Positions 51,490 through 60,748 of a stretch of 64,000 bases of DNA are shown here, piece by piece. The stretch's first letter is position 1. Each line of letters opens with the position of its first letter. This stretch comes from an uncultured Roseibium sp. (GTDB lineage: Bacteria > Pseudomonadota > Alphaproteobacteria > Rhizobiales > Stappiaceae), in NCBI RefSeq assembly GCF_947494555.1, contig NZ_CANLVF010000001.1, positions 1 through 64,000 of the forward strand, in the 5' to 3' direction. The notes under the pieces were generated by a model. It was not told the origin of the DNA and did no database searches. It was given only the letters and a program-made list of their open reading frames with translations. The position numbers and the translations under genes were made by a program.

Positions 51490-54400
51490 TCATGCCGCGA
51501 CGCTGTCGGTCGCCTGAACCCCGTTATCTGAAAAGACAAAGTCAATGATCCCCCCCGCTTGGACCGATTGAAGTACTGCGACGTCCCTGAAGTCGGACGT
51601 TCCGCCAGTACCATCTTTATCGACGCTCAAAACCGCGTCGTCGCCATTTCGCTCCACCTGAACATAGTCGCCGACGTCGGCGGTATTGAAGTTGGCTTCC
51701 AAGAGTGACGACAGATCAAGCCGGTCTTCGCCAACTTCAAAATCGGCGATGATGTCCGCAAAGTCGTCATGGGACAGAACGAAGGTATCGGCACCACCAC
51801 CGCCGACCAGAGTATCAAGTCCAGCGCCACCATCGAGCGTTTCGCCAAGATCGGTGCCAATCAGGAGATCATTGCCCGCGCCTCCGATAGCCTTTTCGAT
51901 TGTTGTGCCATACGCGATGCCGATGTTGTTGGTCATGCCGTTGACCGATGAATATGCACCCGGGTTCAGATCAATGATCGCGGGCGCATCCCAGCCGGAG
52001 AAATCAAGAACGTCGACACCATCCGCATCGTAGATGGTCAAAACGGGGTCTTCGTTCGCTGCAAAATCATAAATCGATCCGGTCTCGGTGCTGTTGAAGC
52101 CGTAGACGGTATCGCCGGAGCGGGTTTGAGGATTGATCCCGTAGGCCTGCTGAACTGGCGCAATATCCTCCACCATTGGGCTTTGGGCATAGATCCAGAC
52201 ACCGTTTTCGTTCCACCAGCTGATGCCGATGGAGTCTGGCGTCACCGATGACATGACACTTTGGGTCTGGGTGATTGAAGCGGGGGCGTTTTCCAGGCCG
52301 AGGGCATGGCCGGTCTCATGCAGAAGCGCTTGAAATCCGTAGGTGCCGGCGTCGGGCGACAGGGTTTCGGCGACATCGGGGTTCGTAATGATCGTGCTTC
52401 CGGCAGCGGTGTCAAATGTCTCCGCAAAGGCAACGTCTGTCGAGTTCACGAACCTGACCGTGGCGGGTTCGGAGGCACTTGCCTCAGAGATCGTCAGTCC
52501 GGAGACGTCGGCCCAAAGAGACAGTGCGGCAACCGCCGCCATCTGTTGGGCGGGCGTGTAACTTGTCAGGTTATTGCCCGTTTGCGAGACGGAGGGAAAG
52601 GAATAGCTGACCGCGTTCGACGGAAGAACATCGTTAAGTGCAATGCCGTTTGCGGGTGCGCTCAAAACGACCGGCGTCAGGGATTGAGGTGCAGCTGCGC
52701 TCCGGTCGGACACAGGCGCGTAGGCCAGCGCTGCGCTACCTGCCCGAAATCCTGCACCGACGACATCGACCGAGGCCGTTGCCGTATCAAACCCGCCATT
52801 GCCATCGCTTACCGTATATTGAAAAGTGTCGGTGACCGTTTGGCCGGGCGTGAGAAAGTCAAATGCATTGCCGGTGTTATAGACAACCGTACCGTTTTCT
52901 ATTGAAACGGCGGCGCCAAAGGTGCTCGTGGCAGAGACACTCTCCAGAGTGATCGGGTCTCCATCCGAGTCGGACGCATTTTGAAGAAAACGGCCTTGCG
53001 AAAAGGACTGTGTTCCACCCGCCAACACGTCGGTGCCCACGATACCGGCTGTTCCAATTGCCAGCCGCGCACCAAGAGAACCACCGTCGCTTGCATCAAA
53101 GCTGCCGACCTTGAATTCGATGCGATAGGTGCCGGAGATTTCGATCGGCACCTCAATGGACTTTGCATCCTCAAATGTGCCGACCGGGGTCTGTTCAAGA
53201 AAGACCTGGTTGCGCACGCCGGTGTCGATATTGATCAATTCGGCGGTGTGGTAGGCATCATCGACCGAGAAAAAGGATCTGTATTCGAAACTGACGACCT
53301 CTCCTTCAAATGCGCTGAAGTCATCACTGATGAGAGAAGGGCCGAAGACAGTACCCCGCCCGGGTCCATCGCCCCAACTGTCCAGCCAGCCGGAGAACTG
53401 GACAACGGCCACGTTGTCGTCGCCGGGAATGAAAAAGCCAGACTGGTCGACGTCGAACGAGTAGTCGTAATTGTTGGCGATAAACTCACCGTTTGGACCT
53501 GGCTGTGGGCCGGCAACCTGCTGCCAGCCGCTAAAGCCGTCGTCGAAACCACTGTTGCCGCTGCCCGGAGACGTCAGGGCGAAATCGGATGCCACCGGTG
53601 CGTCGTTCATGCCGGTGACCGTGATCGTGACCGTTGCCGGAATTTCCGAAACGAGGCCTGTATTGTCGACGGCTGCGTATTGGAACGTGATTTCTTGTGT
53701 TGTGTTGGCCGTCAGATTGTCGAAATCACCGTTCGTGTCGAACGTGAATGTGCCGTCGGGCGAGACCTCGAGCTTGCCAAGCGACGGGGGCGAAAGCGCA
53801 TAGAGCGTGAGTGTGTCGCCCTGGTCCGGATCGCTCCCAAGAAAGGGTGCGGTGACGCTGCCGTTTTCGTCGACGTTCAGGGCAATGTCATAGACAATCG
53901 GAGGATCTTCCACCGGCTGGATTGTGATCGGCAGATCCGCACTCAGCGTCGTCTCGCCATCGAAGACGGTGAGCGAAAGACCGCCGGTCTCGCTGTTCGG
54001 TGACGGCGTGTAAGTGATGCTTGCCAAAGCCGCGTTGATATCGGCTTCGGAGCCGCTGAAAGCGACTTCCTTGTCGTCAATTCCATCACCGACAAGAAAG
54101 GTCAGTCCGGAAACCTGTGCCAGCGTGACGGTCGATCTTGCGACGATTGTAACGGTACCCTGGCCGTCACCCGGAATTTCGACATTCAATCCGCTGAAGT
54201 TGATCGACTGGTCTTCCTGGGTGACCAGATTAGGTGGCAGAAAGACAAGGAGATCATCGCTGCTCGAGGGCGGCAGGCCGCTGTCGTCGATTGTGTCCGG
54301 CGAGTTCGTGCTGCCGGGCTGCTGACGGCCGTTCGATGGCGGGGGAGCACCGGGGTCCAGCGGAGACGATCCGCCGCCGCCGCTCGAACCTGCAGGCCCG

Positions 54401-55479
54401 TCGGTGGACAGTCCACCACCACCGTTGCCAAGTGGTGACAGATCCGGCGTTCTGAGATCAGGAACGGGGCCACCCTCAATCTGGTTCTGGCCTGCATCTG
54501 TCTGTCCCGGTCCGGTGTCGTCCTGCAGCCCGTCATTGTCATTGGTATTCTGCTGTCCGAGCCCTGCCGCGCCATATGCGGCATAGGCTTGTTGCAGCTG
54601 ACCTTCCACAGCTGCGAATTCAGATGGTGTTCGCGGTGTGATGATCGGTGCCGTGCCGGGGGAGGGAACGAAGAACGTGCTGTCGGTTGTGTTTACCGTG
54701 CCGATCAGCTGACCGGTCACCCGGTCGAACAGTTGATAAGACCCCAGTTGCCCACCCGGATCGAAGGCAAGCGCAAAACGGGTTGCACCATCCAGGGAAC
54801 TGATCTGCACTATTGGCGTCGTGCCCCGGATCCCCATGGTGGCCGTCGGCGTTTCGACGCGCATGTCGCCTGTCGGCGCGACTTGCCCGGTAACGAAAAC
54901 GAAACTCCCCTGAACCAGGTTCATCACCATGGAATTGTCAGAGCCGCCCGGCGAGTAGATCAGTTCATCGAGAACCATCCTGGCATCAGCGGAGAGCGTA
55001 AACAGGGTTTCGTCAACGAAAACGATAACCAGTGAAGACCCGTCGCCGGTTTGAACGACGTCTCCCTGAAAGACGGGATCGCCGGCAGTGAGTGTTGCCG
55101 TCGAGCCATCCGCTCGCTGTGCGGTAACCGTTCCTTCCGAGGATTGAACATTGCCGATGGGCGCCGCAGCAAGGCCCGTTCCTGCCTGCGCGAATTGTGC
55201 AGGCGCAAGCGGACCTGCCAGTCTTGCAACGGTTTCGCCGTCAAGAATGGGACCGTCCGTGGTGACAAGATCCGGTGGCTGCGTCTGCCTGAAATAGTTC
55301 AGGATCATCAGGGAGCCGTGTTCGGGATGCGCGATCAGAAGATCTGGCCCCGCTCGCGTAAAGTCGCCCTGAAAAACAAGGGATGTATTCGCGATTGGCG
55401 CAAGGGTTTCTGAGGCATCCACAACCGCTGTTTTTGCAGTTGCTGGCAGATTAATCCCGATATCCGGAATTTTAGACAC
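51490..55479 (-). CDS. Large type I-secreted RTX protein with LapA-like/FecR N-terminus, cadherin-like repeats and degenerate serralysin-like domain
   Basis: The protein has 1329 residues. Residues about 105-275 are a FecR/LapA retention-module-like domain (IGNVQSSEGTVTAQRADGST, DETLFTLSADARMVLDELIY). Residues 305-405 are a Gly/Pro/Ser/Gln linker. Residues 410-910 are cadherin-like repeats (VTITVTGMNDAPVASDFALT). Residues 940-1115 are a serralysin-like domain with H1054, E1055 and H1058 (LLHETGHALGLEN) and a Met-turn at M1076. The position of the third zinc His is Asn (N1064). RTX glycine repeats follow at 1199-1230 (GGAGNDLL, GGAGLDTL, GGGGADTF). There is no N-terminal Sec signal. The exporter is encoded divergently. 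Confidence 0.85.
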   Translation of the reverse strand: MSKIPDIGINLPATAKTAVVDASETLAPIANTSLVFQGDFTRAGPDLLIAHPEHGSLMILNYFRQTQPPDLVTTDGPILDGETVARLAGPLAPAQFAQAGTGLAAAPIGNVQSSEGTVTAQRADGSTATLTAGDPVFQGDVVQTGDGSSLVIVFVDETLFTLSADARMVLDELIYSPGGSDNSMVMNLVQGSFVFVTGQVAPTGDMRVETPTATMGIRGTTPIVQISSLDGATRFALAFDPGGQLGSYQLFDRVTGQLIGTVNTTDSTFFVPSPGTAPIITPRTPSEFAAVEGQLQQAYAAYGAAGLGQQNTNDNDGLQDDTGPGQTDAGQNQIEGGPVPDLRTPDLSPLGNGGGGLSTDGPAGSSGGGGSSPLDPGAPPPSNGRQQPGSTNSPDTIDDSGLPPSSSDDLLVFLPPNLVTQEDQSINFSGLNVEIPGDGQGTVTIVARSTVTLAQVSGLTFLVGDGIDDKEVAFSGSEADINAALASITYTPSPNSETGGLSLTVFDGETTLSADLPITIQPVEDPPIVYDIALNVDENGSVTAPFLGSDPDQGDTLTLYALSPPSLGKLEVSPDGTFTFDTNGDFDNLTANTTQEITFQYAAVDNTGLVSEIPATVTITVTGMNDAPVASDFALTSPGSGNSGFDDGFSGWQQVAGPQPGPNGEFIANNYDYSFDVDQSGFFIPGDDNVAVVQFSGWLDSWGDGPGRGTVFGPSLISDDFSAFEGEVVSFEYRSFFSVDDAYHTAELINIDTGVRNQVFLEQTPVGTFEDAKSIEVPIEISGTYRIEFKVGSFDASDGGSLGARLAIGTAGIVGTDVLAGGTQSFSQGRFLQNASDSDGDPITLESVSATSTFGAAVSIENGTVVYNTGNAFDFLTPGQTVTDTFQYTVSDGNGGFDTATASVDVVGAGFRAGSAALAYAPVSDRSAAAPQSLTPVVLSAPANGIALNDVLPSNAVSYSFPSVSQTGNNLTSYTPAQQMAAVAALSLWADVSGLTISEASASEPATVRFVNSTDVAFAETFDTAAGSTIITNPDVAETLSPDAGTYGFQALLHETGHALGLENAPASITQTQSVMSSVTPDSIGISWWNENGVWIYAQSPMVEDIAPVQQAYGINPQTRSGDTVYGFNSTETGSIYDFAANEDPVLTIYDADGVDVLDFSGWDAPAIIDLNPGAYSSVNGMTNNIGIAYGTTIEKAIGGAGNDLLIGTDLGETLDGGAGLDTLVGGGGADTFVLSHDDFADIIADFEVGEDRLDLSSLLEANFNTADVGDYVQVERNGDDAVLSVDKDGTGGTSDFRDVAVLQSVQAGGIIDFVFSDNGVQATDSVAA

Positions 55480-55725
55480 GTTCCACGCTCACCGGTATGG
55501 TTAAGAACTACAGCAAATCGAAAGTTAAAACGCTATCAGGGGCCTTAGCACTTTTTTAACAAAAAATCTTTGCTGCGTCCAAATAAACTGCGTTATGGTT
55601 ATTGAGTGGGTTGAATAATATACGCTTTCAGCTGTGGCAGGTCGAAAGCGTGCCGTTGGGTAAGGTTGTTTCTGTTGGAAATTCTTTTCCGATAGACTTA
55701 GTTGGCGGGTGTTGGGCAGGGTAGA
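55480..55725. promoter_or_regulatory. Divergent control region between the RTX protein and its exporter
   Basis: This is 246 bp of AT-richer DNA between divergent starts (55479 and 55726), with A- and T-rich patches near 55555-55610. It must contain both promoters. I cannot pick out a convincing -35/-10 pair or operator by eye. Confidence 0.5.
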
Positions 55726-57174
55726 ATGTCGCACAAAACTCAACTTGAGTTTGTATTGAATAAAGTGTCCGGCAAATATTCGCTTCCGTTTCACTGCGGT
55801 CGTCGACTGGTTTTTCTTTTCTCGCTTCTGATTGCCTTTACGGTTGCTGTTTCACCACGCGTATCGGCCATGACTCTAGACGAAGCCATTGCCAGAGCAG
55901 TTACCACAAATCCCCAGGTTCTGGCCGCCGCGGCCAATCGACGTTCCGTCGATCACGAATACGATCAGGCGAAAGGTGCCTATCTTCCCAAAGTGGACCT
56001 CGACGCCTCGTTCGGCGCGCAATACATCGACCGGCCCAATTCACTCGAAGTTACCGATAATCGCGAATGGCGGAACGCAAGAGATGCGACATTGACCGCA
56101 AGGCAGGTCTTTTTCGACGGGTTCTCGAGGGCGAACGAGATTTACCGTCAAGCTGCACGGGTCGATGGCTCGGCGGCCCGCGTCATGGAACGTGCCGAAC
56201 TGATCGGACTGGATGCTGCCGAAGCGTTTCTGGATGTGTACCGGCATCACCGTATCCTGGCGGCTGCCGAAGAGAATATCCGGCAGCATGTTCGGCTGCT
56301 CGGGATTGTGCGCGCGAAAGTCCAGGGCGGATCTGCGACTGAAAGCGAATTGAGGCAGGCGGAAGAACGTGTTGCAGCCGTACACGCTGTGCGAGCGGAT
56401 GTCTTAAGAGAGCTGGGAGCCGCAAATGCCCGGTTTGAAAGCGTGATCGGTCTTGCGCCGCCCATGCTTAAAACGCCTCGCAGACCCAAGTCGATGCCGG
56501 GATCACAGGCCAATGCAATCGCGACGGCGCGGGGCAATCATCCTTCTCTGCGAGCCGGGTCTGCTGATGTCGATGCAGCAACAGCCGACTACGATAAGTC
56601 GCAATCTTTGTTCCTGCCCAATCTGGGTGTGGAGGGTGTTGCATCCGTGGGCGAAGACCTGGATGGAACGCCGGGCAGAAACAATGAATTTGCTGTTCGC
56701 ATGACCATGTCCTGGAATCTGTTCAACGGGACGATAGATACCAGCCGGCGGCGTCAGCTTGGTGAAAAGGTGACCGAAAGCAAGCTGCAACTGGATCACC
56801 TGCGCCGTACCGTGGACGAAAGTGTGCGCCGATCCTGGAGTGACATCGTTACCAATGACATCCGTCTCAAGGCATTGGGGGAGCAGACGGTAGCCGCTGA
56901 GGCGGTTATCGTGAGCTATGAAAAGGAATATGAAGCAGGACTGCGTGATCTGCTGGATCTTCTGATCGCACAGAATTCCGCCTTTACGTCCCGCGTTCAA
57001 CTGATCAGCTCGCAGACGATTGCCATATTTTCACGCTATCGGCTTCTGGCCTCGACCGGCAGCCTTCTGTCTTCGGTGGGCGTGAGCGCACCACCTGAGA
57101 GCCAGGCAGGGCCGGCTGAAGTTCCCTGGTTCGTCGGGTCGAGAGGTTTGATTGAACCGCTGCGAAAGTGGTGA
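55726..57174 (+). CDS. TolC-family outer membrane channel of the type I secretion system
   Basis: The 482-residue protein has a signal segment (LVFLFSLLIAFTVAVSPRVS, then AMTLDEAIARAVTTNPQVLA). TolC-type repeats follow, including LDASFGAQYI, FDGFSRANEI, GSATESELRQAEERVAAVHA and MSWNLFNGTIDTSRRRQLGE. ATG 55726 is used; a TTG 24 bases upstream extends the frame only slightly. It is the outer-membrane duct for the ABC/HlyD pair encoded next to it. The downstream ABC gene overlaps its end. Confidence 0.9.
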   Translation: MSHKTQLEFVLNKVSGKYSLPFHCGRRLVFLFSLLIAFTVAVSPRVSAMTLDEAIARAVTTNPQVLAAAANRRSVDHEYDQAKGAYLPKVDLDASFGAQYIDRPNSLEVTDNREWRNARDATLTARQVFFDGFSRANEIYRQAARVDGSAARVMERAELIGLDAAEAFLDVYRHHRILAAAEENIRQHVRLLGIVRAKVQGGSATESELRQAEERVAAVHAVRADVLRELGAANARFESVIGLAPPMLKTPRRPKSMPGSQANAIATARGNHPSLRAGSADVDAATADYDKSQSLFLPNLGVEGVASVGEDLDGTPGRNNEFAVRMTMSWNLFNGTIDTSRRRQLGEKVTESKLQLDHLRRTVDESVRRSWSDIVTNDIRLKALGEQTVAAEAVIVSYEKEYEAGLRDLLDLLIAQNSAFTSRVQLISSQTIAIFSRYRLLASTGSLLSSVGVSAPPESQAGPAEVPWFVGSRGLIEPLRKW

Positions 57175-59428
57175 GGCAATCGCCGTGGATGGAGGAGAGC
57201 AGACAATCCGCCTGGAACAGCGCCGAGACGGTTCTTCTGCAGCCGAAGAGGGTTCAAAACCCACCAATGCGAATGAGCAGACCGGCAACGGCCTACTGGA
57301 AGCCCTGAACTGGATCGTCCGGTACCACGGACGCGTCGCCAATTCAGCTGAACTGCTGCGCGGCCTGCCGGTCGATGCCACGGGACTTCCTGTCAGTTGT
57401 CTTCCAGAGGCTGCAGACCGGCTCGGACTTGAGGTGCGGATCGAGCAGCGTGACGTTGCGACCGTTCCGATTGTTACCCTTCCGATCATCGTGTTGCAGG
57501 AAGGTGAGCCGGCTGTTGTCGTGGAAAAAATAGACCGTGTGGACGGAACCGCGCACGTGCGCGCACCCTTCCTGCCAGGCGGCTCCCGGAGCGTTGCGCT
57601 GTCAAAGCTTACGGGTAAGAAGCATCCCGTCGTTGCTTTTGTCAGCCTGAAACAAGAAAGCGGCCATCAGAAATCGGAAGCGCAGACACCCAGGGACTGG
57701 TTCTGGTCCGCGGTTCGCCGTTTCTGGCCGAATTACACGCAAGTTGTCATCGCAGCGCTGATCGGCAATCTGTTGGCACTCGCCAGCCCGCTCTTCATCA
57801 TGAATGTCTATGACAGGGTCATCCCGAACCTGGCGATTTCAACGCTCTGGGTGCTTACGCTCGGTGTCCTGATCGCGTTCCTGTTTGATTTTGTCTTCAA
57901 GATGCTGCGTATGAAGATCGTCGACGAAACAGGACGGCGGGTCGACATGGCAGTTGCCGGGCGCATGTTCGATCACTTCCTTCGCTTGAAGATGTCAGGG
58001 AGGCCCGCGTCTACAGGTGCCGTTGCCAATCAGGTTCGCGATCTGGATTCGGTGCGCGATGCGTTGACGTCATCCTCTGTGATCGCCGTGACCGACCTTC
58101 TTTTCATCGGCGTGTTCGTGTGGGTGATGTGGTTCCTGGTCGGACCGCTCGCGTGGGTGCCGGCACTCGCAGTGCCGGTTGTGATCGCCGTGACGGGTTT
58201 TGTTCAATTTCCGCTCTCGCGGGCGCTCGAAAACGGCCAGAGGGATGCCGCACGCCGCCAGGCACTTCTTGTCGAAACCGTTTCGTCACTGGAAACGATC
58301 AAGGTAAGCGGCGCGGAAAGCTGGTTTCGCCGGCACTGGGACCGGGCGGTTGCGGCAGCGAGCCGTTCGACCACAGCGGCCAGATACTGGGCCAACGTGG
58401 CATCGTCGTTTACCTCTGTCGTATTCCAGCTGGTTTCCATCGTGATTGTGGTCTGGGGGGTCTTTCTTGTTCTCGATGGCCGAATTACGGTCGGCGCCCT
58501 GATTGCCGCGAATATCCTGGCGGGGCGTGTCCTTGCACCGCTGAACAACATTTCGCAGACGCTTGCGCGTCTTCTTCACGCCCGGAGCGCGCTCAAAAGT
58601 CTTGATGGGCTCATGAAATGCGAAACCGAGGCGGGATTTACCGCGCGTGGCGTCGCTGCGCCGGACAAGGCTTCGATCGTGTTTGAAGGCGTTTCGCTTA
58701 CATATCCTGGCAACTCGGTGCTGGCGTTGGACAATGTGAGTTTTTCTGCGAAAAGCGGTGACAGAATAGGCGTCATAGGGCGCGTCGGTTCCGGTAAGAG
58801 TTCGCTTGTGCGTATCTTGTCGGGTTTGTACGAGCCCCAATCCGGGACCTATTCGCTCGGGGGCGCCGACACGCGACAGTATTCGGCCGCCGACATGAGA
58901 GCGACCGTCGGTCTGTGTCTCCAAGACGCCGAACTGTTTACCGGGAGCTTGCGCGAAAACATACTCATCGGTGCTCCCTACGCCTCCGCGCAGGAACTGG
59001 AGCGGGCGGTTCACCTTGCCGGAGTTGACTTCTTTTCATCGCATCATCCGGACGGATTGGAGATGCATATCGAGGAACGTGGCCGCAGTTTGTCCGGCGG
59101 ACAGAGGCAAGCAGTTGCGCTCGCCAGATGCCTGATCCGGTCGCCGAGCATCATTTGCCTGGACGAACCCACTGCCTATCTCGATGTCATGTCGGAAAGA
59201 CAGCTCTGCGACCGCCTGAAACAGATTGCGGACGAAGGGATCACGCTTTTTGTCGCCACCCATCGGGATGGACCGCTCGATCTGGTCGACCGTATCCTGC
59301 TGCTCGACAAGGGCAAGCTGATTATGGACGGTTCGAAGGACGTCGTTGTCGCGCGACTTAAGGCAGGCGCCCAGGCAGGTTACAAGGCGCAGGCGTCCGG
59401 TTCGGGAGGCGGTCATGCCCCGGCTTGA
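57152..59428 (+). CDS. Type I secretion ABC transporter with inactive C39-like domain (LapB/HlyB type)
   Basis: The protein of about 758 residues has a C39-like N-terminal domain at about 40-165 (LEALNWIVRYHGRVANSAEL) lacking the catalytic Cys, as in RTX exporters that bind but do not cut the substrate. A six-span membrane domain follows (about 185-470). The ATPase has Walker A GRVGSGKSS (543-551), signature LSGGQRQAVALARC and Walker B IICLDEPTAYLD. The start is uncertain: TTG 57152 has GAGAGG close by, and GTG 57185 would remove 11 residues. It overlaps the TolC gene and the HlyD gene. Confidence 0.92.
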   Translation: MNRCESGEAIAVDGGEQTIRLEQRRDGSSAAEEGSKPTNANEQTGNGLLEALNWIVRYHGRVANSAELLRGLPVDATGLPVSCLPEAADRLGLEVRIEQRDVATVPIVTLPIIVLQEGEPAVVVEKIDRVDGTAHVRAPFLPGGSRSVALSKLTGKKHPVVAFVSLKQESGHQKSEAQTPRDWFWSAVRRFWPNYTQVVIAALIGNLLALASPLFIMNVYDRVIPNLAISTLWVLTLGVLIAFLFDFVFKMLRMKIVDETGRRVDMAVAGRMFDHFLRLKMSGRPASTGAVANQVRDLDSVRDALTSSSVIAVTDLLFIGVFVWVMWFLVGPLAWVPALAVPVVIAVTGFVQFPLSRALENGQRDAARRQALLVETVSSLETIKVSGAESWFRRHWDRAVAAASRSTTAARYWANVASSFTSVVFQLVSIVIVVWGVFLVLDGRITVGALIAANILAGRVLAPLNNISQTLARLLHARSALKSLDGLMKCETEAGFTARGVAAPDKASIVFEGVSLTYPGNSVLALDNVSFSAKSGDRIGVIGRVGSGKSSLVRILSGLYEPQSGTYSLGGADTRQYSAADMRATVGLCLQDAELFTGSLRENILIGAPYASAQELERAVHLAGVDFFSSHHPDGLEMHIEERGRSLSGGQRQAVALARCLIRSPSIICLDEPTAYLDVMSERQLCDRLKQIADEGITLFVATHRDGPLDLVDRILLLDKGKLIMDGSKDVVVARLKAGAQAGYKAQASGSGGGHAPA

Positions 59429-60719
59429 TGAGAGCTTTGCAAACGATGTGCGGGCTGCGCTCGATCAACGCAGCAATGCCGGGATCTGGGGCATTTTATG
59501 CGCTGCGCTCTTTTTGCTCGGCGCACTTGCCACCTGGGCTTATTTTGCCAAGATCGAAGAAGTCACAACGGGCGATGGGCGTGTCATTCCATCAAGTCAG
59601 ATCCAGGTCGTGGAGTCTCTTGAAGGCGGGCTCGTCGCTGAAATCCATGTTCGCGAAGGAGATGTCGTCGAGGCCGGCCAGGCGCTGGTCAGGATCGACG
59701 ATACTGGCTTTGCCGCCAATCTGGGAGAGCTTCAGCAGCAAAGACGCGCACTGGTGATGCGCGCGCGGCGCCTTGATGCGGAAGCCCAGGGAAAACCTCT
59801 CGTGCTGGAAGATGGCACGAACGAACAGGCGCTGGCGCGCGAACTTGCGTTGTTCAATGCCCGTGAAGCGGCACTCAATCAGGAACTCTCGGTTATCGAG
59901 CAGCAACTGTCTCAAAGACAATTGGAGAAGGTGGAACTCCAAACACGGCTTGTCAGTGTAAAGCTGTCTTCCGAGCTGTTGAACGAGGAGCTGGAGAGTG
60001 CGCGGCAACTGTCGGCCGCCGGCGCCTATCCCAAGATGGATCTTTTGCGGCTTGAACGGGAAGCTCAGGGGGGCAAGCTCGAAGTCGAGTTGCTGAATGC
60101 TTCCATTCCGCGCTCCGAAGCGGCCATCACCGAAGCATCCGCCCGTCTGGAAAGTGCGGTGCTGGGCTTCCGCGCACAAGCGCACGGGGACCTGACACAA
60201 ACGCTTAACGAGCTGACTGTTCTTGATGAGACCATCAAATCCGCGACAGACAAAGTGCAACGGACTGTCCTGAGGGCTCCGGTGCGCGGCATCCTCAACA
60301 AGTTCTCGGTAGCGACCATCGGGGCGGTCGTGTCTCCGGGCGAGAGCATTTCGGAAATCGTTCCGCTCGACGACACGCTGTTGATTGAAGCGCAGATCCG
60401 TCCTCAGGATGTCGCTTTCCTGTTCCCGGGGCAGTCCGCCCGTGTCCGCGTAACGGCGTATGACTATACGGTTTACGGGGACCTTCCCGGTGTGGTGGAG
60501 CGCATCGGCGCGGATACGATCACAAGTGAAGACGGCAATACTTTTTACAGGGTCGTTTTGAGAACAGACCGGAATTGGCTCGGTTCGGAAAGCAACCGTT
60601 TACCAATAATGCCGGGAATGGTTGTAAGCGCGTCGATATTAACCGGCAATAAAACGGTACTCGACTATCTGTTGAAGCCAATAATCAAGGCGCGCTCTGA
60701 AGCTCTAAGAGAAAGATAA
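59415..60719 (+). CDS. HlyD-family membrane fusion protein of the type I secretion system
   Basis: The 434-residue adaptor has a single span near residues 25-45 (GIWGILCAALFLLGALATWA) and a lipoyl-like half (VVESLEGGLVAEIHVREGDV, EAGQALVRID). A long coiled coil follows (about 85-250), then the C-terminal beta domain (TVLRAPVRGILNKFSVATIG, PGMVVSASILTG). ATG 59415 overlaps the ABC gene by 14 bp. It bridges the ABC transporter and the TolC channel. Confidence 0.92.
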   Translation: MPRLDESFANDVRAALDQRSNAGIWGILCAALFLLGALATWAYFAKIEEVTTGDGRVIPSSQIQVVESLEGGLVAEIHVREGDVVEAGQALVRIDDTGFAANLGELQQQRRALVMRARRLDAEAQGKPLVLEDGTNEQALARELALFNAREAALNQELSVIEQQLSQRQLEKVELQTRLVSVKLSSELLNEELESARQLSAAGAYPKMDLLRLEREAQGGKLEVELLNASIPRSEAAITEASARLESAVLGFRAQAHGDLTQTLNELTVLDETIKSATDKVQRTVLRAPVRGILNKFSVATIGAVVSPGESISEIVPLDDTLLIEAQIRPQDVAFLFPGQSARVRVTAYDYTVYGDLPGVVERIGADTITSEDGNTFYRVVLRTDRNWLGSESNRLPIMPGMVVSASILTGNKTVLDYLLKPIIKARSEALRER

Positions 60720-60748
60720 GCAAGTATCGGCGCGCCTGAACAGGGCAG

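Noticed and set aside
52981-54003. Plus-strand open frame of 340 codons opposite the RTX protein
   Set aside because: It is antisense to well-formed cadherin-like repeats, with a composition (Arg/Cys-rich) typical of non-coding mirror frames.
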